A stretch of DNA of 5,383 nucleotides from an uncultured Prevotellaceae bacterium (lineage in GTDB: Bacteria > Bacteroidota > Bacteroidia > Bacteroidales > Bacteroidaceae), in contig CAMJLI010000143.1 in assembly GCA_946406585.1 (NCBI GenBank), positions 1 to 5,383 on the forward strand. Reading direction: 5' to 3'. Position numbers and translations under genes: made by a program. Positions 1-5,382 of this stretch are shown here, in pieces; position 1 is the stretch's first letter; each line of letters starts with the position of its first letter. A model generated the notes under the pieces. That model ran no database searches. It was not told the origin of the DNA and worked only from the letters and a program-made list of their open reading frames with translations.

Positions 1-7
1 GTACTTT

Positions 8-56
8 TGCTTTGCAAAAGTCATCTCCACCCCCCCGTGCTTTGCAAAAGTCATCT
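8..56. repeat. Two-copy 19-bp direct repeat, 30-bp period
   Basis: The 19-base string TGCTTTGCAAAAGTCATCT occurs at 8-26 and again, identically, at 38-56, so the period is exactly 30 bp. The copies are separated by a spacer that includes a run of seven C (30-36). Each copy contains the 8-bp palindrome TTTGCAAA. A related string, TACTTTTGC followed by AAAA, recurs in the rnpB promoter (117-128), and TACTTTTGC also begins at base 2 just before the first copy. The array may continue to the left of the window. Its function is unknown; it could be an interspersed intergenic repeat or the remnant of a duplicated promoter. The repeat itself is certain, its meaning is not. Confidence 0.75.
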
Positions 57-70
57 TCTCCTCGAGAATG

Positions 71-96
71 AAAACAAAAACTTCCTGTTTTGTTTT
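71..96. repeat. AT-only inverted repeat overlapping the rnpB -33 box
   Basis: AAAACAAAA (71-79) and TTTTGTTTT (88-96) are perfect 9-bp reverse complements around an 8-base loop. The right arm overlaps the TTTG -33 element of the rnpB promoter (94-97). It could be a weak terminator for a gene to the left, an operator, or chance in AT-rich DNA. With only two G-C-type base pairs the hairpin would be weak. Confidence 0.4.
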
Positions 97-124
97 GCAT
101 TCCGCTCGGTTTGCACTACTTTTG
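94..124 (+). promoter_or_regulatory. rnpB promoter (Bacteroidetes -33/-7 type)
   Basis: TTTG at 94-97, a 19-bp spacer and TACTTTTG at 117-124 match the consensus recognised by the primary sigma factor of Bacteroidetes (TTTG, 19-21 bp, TAnnTTTG) at every defined position. The expected transcription start, a few bases after the -7 box, falls at about 129-132. That coincides with the first base of the RNase P RNA P1 helix (132). Agreement between promoter and RNA 5' end makes the call strong. Confidence 0.85.
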
Positions 125-131
125 CAAAATG

Positions 132-497
132 GAAGCAGAACTCCGGCTTGTCGCTGGCATCCATGAGGTGCGAGAGGAAAGTCCGGGCAGCATAGGGCGC
201 CCCACTTCTGAAAGTGGAAGCTGTTGGCGACAACAGGTTAGGGCAGAAGAAAACAACCGCCTTCCTGATGGGAGGCAAGGGTGAGAAGGTGGTGTAAGAG
301 ACCACCAGCCAGTGGGTGATCACTGGGCTGTGTCCACTGGGGGCTGCAAGTTCGCGTAAACCGTCGCCCGAGGGTTGCCCGCCCGATTTGCGATGGAGGG
401 TAGAACGCTTGAGCCGAGGGGTGACCCGAGGCCTAGATAAATGACAAGCATTGGACTTTTGGACAATACAGAACCCGGCTTATAGGAGGTCTGCTTC
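132..497 (+). ncRNA. rnpB: RNase P RNA (M1 RNA, bacterial type A)
   Basis: This is the catalytic RNA of ribonuclease P, which removes 5' leaders from pre-tRNAs together with the RnpA protein. The conserved core is obvious: GAGGAAAGTCCGGGC (174-188), CATAGGGC (191-198), AAACAACCGCC (251-261), the AAGGGTGAGAAGG region followed by a GGTGGT/ACCACC hairpin (288-293/301-306), GGGTAGAACGCTTGAGCC (398-415), GGCCTAGATAAATGAC and the 3' ACAGAACCCGGCTTATAG (468-485). GGT at 399-401 is the element expected to pair with the tRNA 3' RCCA end. P1 pairs 132-144 with 485-497 (12 of 13 pairs), P2 pairs 146-152 with 443-449 (7 of 7), and P3 is 157-161/167-171. P18 (414-431) has a GTGA tetraloop and a tandem G-A mismatch. 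A hairpin at 221-236 carries a GCGA tetraloop. The length of about 366 nt is normal. The ends are set by P1 and could shift by a few bases. Open frames across this region are chance. Confidence 0.97.
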
Positions 498-537
498 TTT
501 TATCTTTCCACTAATACTTGTAGAATTACCGTTTTTC

Positions 538-1881
538 ATGGCTCGAATAACAATTGGCAGACTTCTGGATTTCTTCCGAAAGGATATTTGGCTAATACAA
601 AAAGAAGATGTGGGCACGCTGCTCTTTTTTGGCATCAATATCCTGCGAACCATCATTTTGGCTATCAGAAGCTTCACTGATTCACGCATCACAAGGACGG
701 CGGCGGCTCTCTCGTTCTCGTCGATGATGGCCATCGTGCCCATGGTGGCTGTCGTCTTTGCCATCTCAAGGGGATTCGGCATTTCAAAATACATCGAACA
801 GTGGTTTGCAAACCTGCTATCAAGCCAACCTCAGGTGGCTGATGCCATAATAGGATTTGTGAACTCTTATCTCGTCAATGCAAAAAGCGGGGTGATTCTT
901 GGGTTTGGATTCATTGTGATGCTCTACACTGTAATCATGCTTATCAGCAATGTGGAGACCGCTTTCAACGATATATGGAAGGTGAAGTATTCCAGGGGGA
1001 TAATGAACACCATCATCGACTATGTGGCGTTCTTCTTTCTCTTGCCCATCGTTGTGGTCCTCACATCGGGTGTCTCTCTGTTCGTAAGCACTTCTTCTGA
1101 ACAGATGGGTGAGTTTGTGGCTCCTATCGTGAAGTTCCTCATCAGCATGTCGCCTTATGTCATCATGTGTGTGATATTCATCTTGCTTTATATGCTGATG
1201 CCCAACACGAAGGTCTATTTCTCAAGTGTGGTGTGGCCGGGAATTCTTGCTGGTGTCGCCATGCAGATGCTTCAACTGCTGTATATCCACTCCCAGTTGT
1301 GGGTCAGCAGCTACAATGCCATTTATGGCTCTTTTGCTGCTTTGCCGCTCTTCATGCTGTGGGTGCAGTTCTCATGGATCATTTGTCTATTTGGGGTTCA
1401 TCTGTGCTACACCAACCAGAACATGGAACAGCTGTCGCCGATGCCCCACAACGACAAGGTGGGGAATCAAAACAGGATGGTGCTGTCGGCCATTGTACTC
1501 AGTATAATTTGCCGAAGGTTTAAAAACGGACAGAAACCTTGCACTCTTCTTCAACTGAAGAAGGAGACTTCCATTCCTGCGCATATCATTAGCGAACTGC
1601 TTGAAAGCATGATTGAGGCAAGGCTCGTGGTGGATGTGGCTGGTGGCGACAAGGACAAGACCACCAGATTCATGCCGGCGGAGGATATTGCCAACATCAC
1701 CGTGGGGATGATGGTGGACAGGCTCGACAAAATAGGAGCATGGCCCATAGGTGTCACTAGCTTGGATGTTCTCACATCCAACAGCGAGGTATGGACCAAG
1801 GTGGCTCAATTAAGGGACGGCTACATCAAAAGGCTTGCCGACTTCAATGTCACTGATCTTGATATTTCATTACATCGGTGA
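538..1881 (+). CDS. yihY: YihY/BrkB family inner-membrane protein
   Basis: This 447-residue protein belongs to the YihY/virulence-factor BrkB family, polytopic membrane proteins once wrongly called RNase BN. The molecular role is not settled; transport or envelope functions have been suggested. Family signatures are visible: RTAAALSFSSMMAIVPM (53-69), NVETAFNDIWKV (138-149) and YNAIYGSFAALPLFMLWVQF (259-278). Hydrophobic helices lie near 55-80, 118-138, 157-183, 200-221, 228-250 and 262-291, matching the usual six-helix core, with a further hydrophobic stretch at 27-46. Residues about 312-400 form a soluble domain that looks like a winged helix (inference). The frame is open back to a TTG at 451, but that start lies inside rnpB, so ATG 538 is preferred; MARITIGRLLDFF then begins the protein. 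There is no Shine-Dalgarno, as is usual in this phylum. The gene starts 40 bp after rnpB and has no clear promoter of its own, so read-through from rnpB is possible. The 3' end overlaps the convergent gene by 32 bp. Confidence 0.9.
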   Translation: MARITIGRLLDFFRKDIWLIQKEDVGTLLFFGINILRTIILAIRSFTDSRITRTAAALSFSSMMAIVPMVAVVFAISRGFGISKYIEQWFANLLSSQPQVADAIIGFVNSYLVNAKSGVILGFGFIVMLYTVIMLISNVETAFNDIWKVKYSRGIMNTIIDYVAFFFLLPIVVVLTSGVSLFVSTSSEQMGEFVAPIVKFLISMSPYVIMCVIFILLYMLMPNTKVYFSSVVWPGILAGVAMQMLQLLYIHSQLWVSSYNAIYGSFAALPLFMLWVQFSWIICLFGVHLCYTNQNMEQLSPMPHNDKVGNQNRMVLSAIVLSIICRRFKNGQKPCTLLQLKKETSIPAHIISELLESMIEARLVVDVAGGDKDKTTRFMPAEDIANITVGMMVDRLDKIGAWPIGVTSLDVLTSNSEVWTKVAQLRDGYIKRLADFNVTDLDISLHR

Positions 1882-2242
1882 TGTAGCGCTCTATTGCTGA
1901 ATTGTTCATGCGGCTCATGCGTATCTTCCTCACAAGAAGGGTGAGAAGATAGTATGCCAGACAGAGCAACAAACCACTGCCTGTTGCTATGAGTGTGTTG
2001 CGAACTGTTGTTTCATAGAAGGCTATCACCACAAACGGGATGATGAAAATGATGGAATATATGGTGTATTTCTTCTTCAGAGAGTCGATGTCGTCGATTA
2101 CTGCTTGCTTGTCGAAGAGATAGTCGTCGAATTCTTCTTCACTCACTCCATAGTCTTCCAGTTTCGGAAAACCTGCCTCTTCGCGATGCTCGGCTATCAC
2201 CTTGCGCACGCGGTGCTCCATGTCGTCTATTTGAATTTCCAT
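1850..2242 (-). CDS. Small two-helix membrane protein, unknown function
   Basis: I do not recognise a named family for this 130-residue protein. Residues 1-55 are soluble and strongly charged, with acidic clusters near EEEFDDYLFD (35-44), then a basic KKK (56-58). Two hydrophobic segments follow (about 60-77 and 83-104), joined by a short turn containing YETTVRN. A basic stretch, RKIRMSR (105-111), and a short soluble tail of about 20 residues end the protein. Under the positive-inside rule both ends should be cytoplasmic (inference). There is no signal peptide. The ATG at 2242 lies about 20 bases after a start site predicted from a well-placed promoter (2267-2298), which supports both the gene and its start; Met8 (2221) is the alternative. 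Its 3' end overlaps the convergent YihY gene. Reality as a gene is likely, function unknown. Confidence 0.8.
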   Translation of the reverse strand: MEIQIDDMEHRVRKVIAEHREEAGFPKLEDYGVSEEEFDDYLFDKQAVIDDIDSLKKKYTIYSIIFIIPFVVIAFYETTVRNTLIATGSGLLLCLAYYLLTLLVRKIRMSRMNNSAIERYITDVMKYQDQ

Positions 2243-2266
2243 AGCCGTGAAAGGGTTTTTATTGTG

Positions 2267-2298
2267 CGAAGATACTGCAATTTGTCGTTTCTAACAAA
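2267..2298 (-). promoter_or_regulatory. Promoter of the two-helix membrane protein gene
   Basis: Read on the minus strand, TTTG (2298-2295), a 20-bp spacer and TATCTTCG (2274-2267) match the Bacteroidetes -33/-7 consensus, with one deviation in the -7 box (TTCG for TTTG). The start site would be near 2260, giving a leader of about 20 nt before the ATG at 2242. Confidence 0.65.
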
Positions 2299-2304
2299 TA
2301 AAAT

Positions 2305-2335
2305 TTTGTGTAATTCAAAATTTAGAGTAATTTTG
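2305..2335 (+). promoter_or_regulatory. Promoter of the YkvA-like gene
   Basis: TTTG (2305-2308), 19 bp, then TAATTTTG (2328-2335) fit the Bacteroidetes consensus at every defined position. Transcription should begin near 2340, leaving a leader of about 20-25 nt before ATG 2364. Its -33 box lies only 6 bp from the -33 box of the divergent promoter. Confidence 0.8.
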
Positions 2336-2363
2336 CCATGTTTTTCAGCAAAACCGTAATAAT

Positions 2364-2783
2364 ATGGAATTACCCGACTTTATGTCATACTCCGACAAGT
2401 TCTCTCCCAAGGGGTTTGTCGACAAGATTTCTAAAATAGCCAAAAGGGCTGGTTCCAAACTGGTGTTCACGGCTCTGGTGCTGTTCTATACTCTGCAGAG
2501 CAAGAATGTGCCGGTCAAGGACAAGGCAATGATTATTGGTGCCTTGGGCTACCTCATTAGTCCGCTCGACGTGCTGCCTGATGCCATTCCTATCGTTGGG
2601 CTGAGCGACGACCTCTCGGTGCTCCTCTTTGTGGTAAGCAAGGTCTGGGGGGATGTGCCAGAGGATGTCAAGACGAAAGCCAAGGAGAAATTGTCGGAAT
2701 GGTTTGACGAGGACGAACTGATGGAAGTGGATGAGTTCTTGAGCGACAAGATGTCTACGGAGGATAATAATAAGCAAGCTTGA
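2364..2783 (+). CDS. DUF1232 / YkvA family small protein
   Basis: This 139-residue protein carries the DUF1232 (YkvA-type) core. The hallmark is the hydrophobic hairpin at residues 59-88, with LGYLISPLDVLPDAIPIVG (61-79) directly followed by LSDDLSVLL (80-88). An N-terminal basic region (12-34) leads to an amphipathic or hydrophobic helix (34-44). The C-terminal 40 residues are soluble and acidic (EWFDEDELMEVDEF, 112-125). Family members are widespread and thought to be membrane associated, but no biochemical function is established. The size is typical. ATG 2364 fits the promoter at 2305-2335 and the family N-terminus. The last ten codons form the first copy of a 32-bp tandem repeat that continues past the stop. 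The gene appears to be monocistronic, ending at the hairpin at 2843. Confidence 0.88.
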   Translation: MELPDFMSYSDKFSPKGFVDKISKIAKRAGSKLVFTALVLFYTLQSKNVPVKDKAMIIGALGYLISPLDVLPDAIPIVGLSDDLSVLLFVVSKVWGDVPEDVKTKAKEKLSEWFDEDELMEVDEFLSDKMSTEDNNKQA

Positions 2784-2820
2784 TGTCTACGGAGGAAAAT
2801 GACAAGCAAACTTGATGTCT
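2751..2820. repeat. 32-bp tandem duplication spanning the YkvA-like stop codon
   Basis: Copy 1 (2751-2782) and copy 2 (2783-2814) match at 28 of 32 positions, both beginning ATGTCTACGGAGGA, and six bases of a third copy follow (2815-2820). Copy 1 encodes the last residues of the YkvA-like protein (MSTEDNNKQA, then stop). Copy 2 starts with an ATG overlapping that TGA stop (TGATG) and reads MSTEENDKQT, then stop at 2815. Because the unit is 32 bp and a stop ends copy 1, the duplication does not change the main protein. It probably arose by replication slippage; translation of the second copy is speculative. Confidence 0.85.
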
Positions 2821-2842
2821 TTTTGCTCTATGTTAAAAATTG

Positions 2843-2882
2843 AAAAGTCTCCCTCGCATCGTTGGATGGAGGGAGACTTTTT
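2843..2882. terminator. Bidirectional intrinsic terminator between convergent genes
   Basis: AAAAGTCTCCCTC (2843-2855) pairs perfectly with GAGGGAGACTTTT (2869-2881). After a bulged G the stem extends by CATC/GATG around a GTTG loop (2857-2868). A run of five T (2878-2882) follows on the + strand. The A-run on the left supplies the U-tract when read on the minus strand, continued by more A-rich sequence at 2835-2840. It therefore serves both the YkvA-like gene and gdhA, which converge here with a 165-bp gap. Confidence 0.9.
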
Positions 2883-2948
2883 CATATTGTTGTCCTTGCT
2901 TGATTTTTGTTTGGATGCAAGAACTTCTCTTCTGTTGGCTGATTCTGT

Positions 2949-4283
2949 TTAGATGATGCCTTGTGCCATCATTGCCTTTGCCACCTTCAGGAAGCCGGCC
3001 ACATTGGCGCCTTTCACATAGTTGATGTAGCCGTCGCTCTCGGTGCCGTATTTCACACAGTTGGCATGAATGTCGTTCATGATGTCGTGGAGCTTGGCAT
3101 CCACTTCCTCGCGGCTCCAGTGCAGACGCTCTGAGTTCTGGCTCATTTCCAGACCCGACACTGCCACACCGCCGGCATTGGCTGCCTTTCCTGGTGAGTA
3201 GAGTATCTTTGCATCTTGGAACACCTTGATTGCCTCTGGAGTGGATGGCATGTTGGCTCCTTCGCTCACGGCAATCACGCCATTGCTTACCAGTGTGCGG
3301 GCGGCGTCGCCGTCAATCTCGTTCTGGGTGGCAGATGGCAGGGCGATGTCGGCTTTCTCACCCCAAGGCTTGGCACCTTCCACATATTTCACGCCGTATT
3401 CCTCGGCATATTCGCGGATGCGGCCACGCTCCACATTCTTCAGTTCCATAATCCAGTCGAGCTTCTCGCGGTCGATGCCGTCGGGATCGTAGATGTAACC
3501 ATCGGAGTCTGACATCGTCACAACCTTGGCTCCTAGTTGGATGCACTTCTCTACTGTGTACTGGGCTACATTGCCGCTACCGGAGACGAGGACGGTCTTG
3601 CCCTTGATGTCGATGCCGCGGGTCTTGAGCATGTTCTGAAGGAAGTAGACATTGCCATAGCCGGTGGCCTCCGGACGGATGAGTGAACCGCCGAACTCAA
3701 GGCCCTTGCCAGTGAGCATGCCAGTGAACTGATGGGTGAGTTTCTTGTACATGCCGAACATGAAGCCTACTTCGCGGCCGCCTACACCTATGTCGCCTGC
3801 TGGGATGTCCTCGTCGGCTCCTACATGGCGGTAAAGCTCGGTCATGAAGGCCTGGCAGAATCTCATCACCTCGGCATTGCTCTTGCCACGTGGTGAGAAG
3901 TCGCTGCCACCCTTGGCTCCACCCATGGGAAGTGTGGTGAGGGAGTTCTTGAATGTTTGCTCAAAAGCGAGGAACTTCAGAATGGAAAGGTTCACAGAAG
4001 CATGGAAACGGATGCCGCCTTTGTACGGGCCTATCACATTGTTGTGCTGGATGCGATAACCCATGTTGGTCTGAACGTTGCCTTTGTCGTCTATCCATGT
4101 CACACGGAAGGAAACGATTCTGTCGGGAATGCAGAGACGCTCAATCAAGTTGGAACGCTCAAACTCGGGGTGCTTGTTGTACTCTTCTTCTATGGTACCT
4201 AATACCTGACTCACTGCCTGGATGTATTCAGGCTCATTTGGAAATCTTTGTTGAAGATTCTCTACAACTTTTGATGCAATCAT
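2949..4283 (-). CDS. gdhA: NADP-type glutamate dehydrogenase, hexameric class
   Basis: This cytoplasmic enzyme interconverts 2-oxoglutarate plus ammonium and L-glutamate using a nicotinamide cofactor, and is a main ammonium-assimilation route in gut and rumen Bacteroidales. The 444 residues match the about 447-residue small hexameric class, with no gaps. The substrate-binding lysine is in GPYKGGIRFH (85-94, Lys88), the catalytic lysine in PMGGAKGGSDF (119-129, Lys124), and the active-site aspartate in GDIGVGGRE (163-171, Asp164). The Rossmann loop GSGNVA (235-240) and SDSDG (258-262) mark the coenzyme domain, and SEGANMPSTPEA (340-351) and SPGKAANAGGVAVSG (363-377) close the cleft. NADP preference is inferred from similarity to E. 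coli-type GdhA. The ATG at 4283 gives the family N-terminus (MIASKVVENLQQRFP) and a leader of about 55 nt from its own promoter, so it is transcribed separately from the upstream helicase. Confidence 0.97.
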   Translation of the reverse strand: MIASKVVENLQQRFPNEPEYIQAVSQVLGTIEEEYNKHPEFERSNLIERLCIPDRIVSFRVTWIDDKGNVQTNMGYRIQHNNVIGPYKGGIRFHASVNLSILKFLAFEQTFKNSLTTLPMGGAKGGSDFSPRGKSNAEVMRFCQAFMTELYRHVGADEDIPAGDIGVGGREVGFMFGMYKKLTHQFTGMLTGKGLEFGGSLIRPEATGYGNVYFLQNMLKTRGIDIKGKTVLVSGSGNVAQYTVEKCIQLGAKVVTMSDSDGYIYDPDGIDREKLDWIMELKNVERGRIREYAEEYGVKYVEGAKPWGEKADIALPSATQNEIDGDAARTLVSNGVIAVSEGANMPSTPEAIKVFQDAKILYSPGKAANAGGVAVSGLEMSQNSERLHWSREEVDAKLHDIMNDIHANCVKYGTESDGYINYVKGANVAGFLKVAKAMMAQGII

Positions 4284-4344
4284 AATCTTTTTACTTTGTT
4301 TGTTGTTATTGTTTGAAAATGTTTCTCCTTTTTTTCTGACGGTG

Positions 4345-4375
4345 CAAAGGTATACATTTTATTTTTTACTGCAAA
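4345..4375 (-). promoter_or_regulatory. gdhA promoter
   Basis: On the minus strand TTTG (4375-4372), 19 bp, then TACCTTTG (4352-4345) match the Bacteroidetes -33/-7 consensus at every defined position. The start site should be near 4338-4341, giving a leader of about 55 nt with no hairpin that I can see. The -33 box directly abuts the phased A/T-tract region (4377-4484). Confidence 0.87.
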
Positions 4376-4376
4376 C

Positions 4377-4484
4377 AAAATGATAGATTTATTTTATAAA
4401 AACATGAAAAAAGTCACAAAAACACTGATTTTTCAAATAAAAAGCTATTTTTTGTGCGTTTTTTATAGGTTTTTTGATACTTTT
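4377..4484. promoter_or_regulatory. Phased A/T-tracts, probable curved DNA upstream of gdhA
   Basis: Tracts of A or T occur with centres at about 4378.5, 4389, 4400, 4409.5, 4420, 4431, 4441, 4450.5, 4461.5, 4472.5 and 4482.5. Steps are 9.5-11 bp, mean about 10.4, which is one helical turn. Most tracts are 5-6 long; the weakest is the T3 at 4388-4390. The last four (T6, T6, T6, T4) begin exactly 11 bp apart at 4448, 4459, 4470 and 4481. A-tracts in phase with the helix bend DNA coherently. The region lies just upstream of the gdhA -33 box and downstream of the helicase stop. A role as an UP-like element or nucleoid-protein site is inference. Confidence 0.6.
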
Positions 4485-4509
4485 GTCCAATTCCGCAAGC
4501 AAAGTGTTG

Positions 4510-5382
4510 TCAAGGTTTGGTGGGGCGTCTTTCGTTGCCTTTCTTTTCCTTGCCTTTGTTCTTTTGCCTTTTGTCTTGATGGCCTCCATGGCGGCTGCGA
4601 CGTGATTTGTCGCCGCCACGCCTTCTGTCATTGCGCCCTGTGCTCACTTTCATTGGCTTGTATTCTGGAGCCTCGCCAAGGCCTGGGGGGAGTGGGGTCT
4701 TTTCCACTTCATATCCCAAAAACTTCTCTATCTGCATGAAGTCACGTATCTCGCGACCCCTGACCAGGGTGATGGCCTTGCCGTCGCGCTGGGCACGGGC
4801 TGTCCTGCCTATGCGGTGTACGTAGTCTTCCGAGTCGTGGGGAACGTCGAAGTTTATCACGGTGGCGATGTCGTCGATGTCGATGCCGCGTGCAACTATG
4901 TCGGTTGCCACAAGCACGTCAACATGTCCGCTCTTGAACTGGTACATCATTGCGTCTCTCTGGCTCTGGTCCAGGTCGGAGTGCATCTCGCCGCTGTTGA
5001 TGTGCATTTGGCGAAGAGAGCGGTTGATGTCCTTCACCTTGAGTTTCGAACTGGCAAAGATGATGACACGGACTAGTTCGTTGTTCTTGAAAAGGTGGCG
5101 CAGGATGCCTAGTTTCTGGTTCTCGTGGCATACGTAGGCCATCTGGCGTATGTTGTCTGCCGGACGGCTCACGGCTAGTTTCACTTCCACAGGGTCTTTC
5201 AATAGTGTCTTTGCGAGATCCTCTATCTTCTGTGGCATGGTGGCGGAGAACATGATGGTCTGGCAGTTCTTTGGCAGATGGCTTGCTATTTTCATGATGT
5301 CGTCGCTGAACCCCATGTCGAGCATTCGGTCGGCTTCGTCGAGTACGAAAAACGACACTCTGCTGAGGTCGGCGTGCGACAT
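4510..5382 (-). CDS. DEAD-box ATP-dependent RNA helicase, C-terminal part
   Basis: This is the C-terminal 290 residues of a DEAD-box RNA helicase; the Q motif, Walker A and motif Ia lie beyond the right edge, so the Met at 5382 is not the true start. Visible motifs are II (VLDEADRMLDMGF, 13-25 of this fragment), III (SAT, 46-48), IV (VIIFASS, 106-112), V (VATDIVARGIDI, 158-169) and VI (YVHRIGRTARA, 187-197). All helicase core motifs from II on are intact. Residues about 247-290 form a basic, Gly/Arg/Lys-rich tail, typical of RhlE-like proteins and probably an RNA-binding extension. Likely roles are rRNA or mRNA remodelling, ribosome assembly or cold adaptation; the exact subfamily cannot be fixed from the fragment. 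It lies on the same strand as gdhA with a 226-bp gap, and gdhA has its own promoter. No convincing hairpin terminator follows its stop. Confidence 0.95.
   Translation of the reverse strand: MSHADLSRVSFFVLDEADRMLDMGFSDDIMKIASHLPKNCQTIMFSATMPQKIEDLAKTLLKDPVEVKLAVSRPADNIRQMAYVCHENQKLGILRHLFKNNELVRVIIFASSKLKVKDINRSLRQMHINSGEMHSDLDQSQRDAMMYQFKSGHVDVLVATDIVARGIDIDDIATVINFDVPHDSEDYVHRIGRTARAQRDGKAITLVRGREIRDFMQIEKFLGYEVEKTPLPPGLGEAPEYKPMKVSTGRNDRRRGGDKSRRSRHGGHQDKRQKNKGKEKKGNERRPTKP

Noticed and set aside
1..56. CRISPR array from the 30-bp-period repeats
   Set aside because: Only two copies, a 19-bp repeat with an 11-bp C-rich spacer, and no cas genes nearby; a CRISPR spacer is normally about 30 bp or more.
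51..323. A 90-codon minus-strand frame, and 62- and 64-codon plus-strand frames, across the left end
   Set aside because: They lie on or opposite the RNase P RNA or the repeat region, have no recognisable protein character, and the sequence constraint here is explained by RNA structure.
501..508. TATCTTTC as a -7 box for yihY
   Set aside because: One mismatch to TAnnTTTG and no TTTG 19-21 bp upstream, where the sequence is the 3' end of rnpB.
1387..1809. 140-codon minus-strand frame inside yihY, and similar long antisense frames inside gdhA and the YkvA-like gene
   Set aside because: They are antisense shadows of strongly supported coding sequences and show no domain, promoter or family character.
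2895..2921. CTTGC/GCAAG pair after the main terminator as a second gdhA terminator
   Set aside because: Only five base pairs around a 17-base loop and no good U-tract; the stem at 2843-2881 explains termination better.
4451..4485. A plus-strand promoter-like pair (TTTG 4451-4454 and TACTTTTG 4478-4485) that would transcribe antisense to the helicase 3' end
   Set aside because: The spacer is 23 bp, outside the usual 19-21, and TTTG strings are expected in this T-tract-rich stretch.
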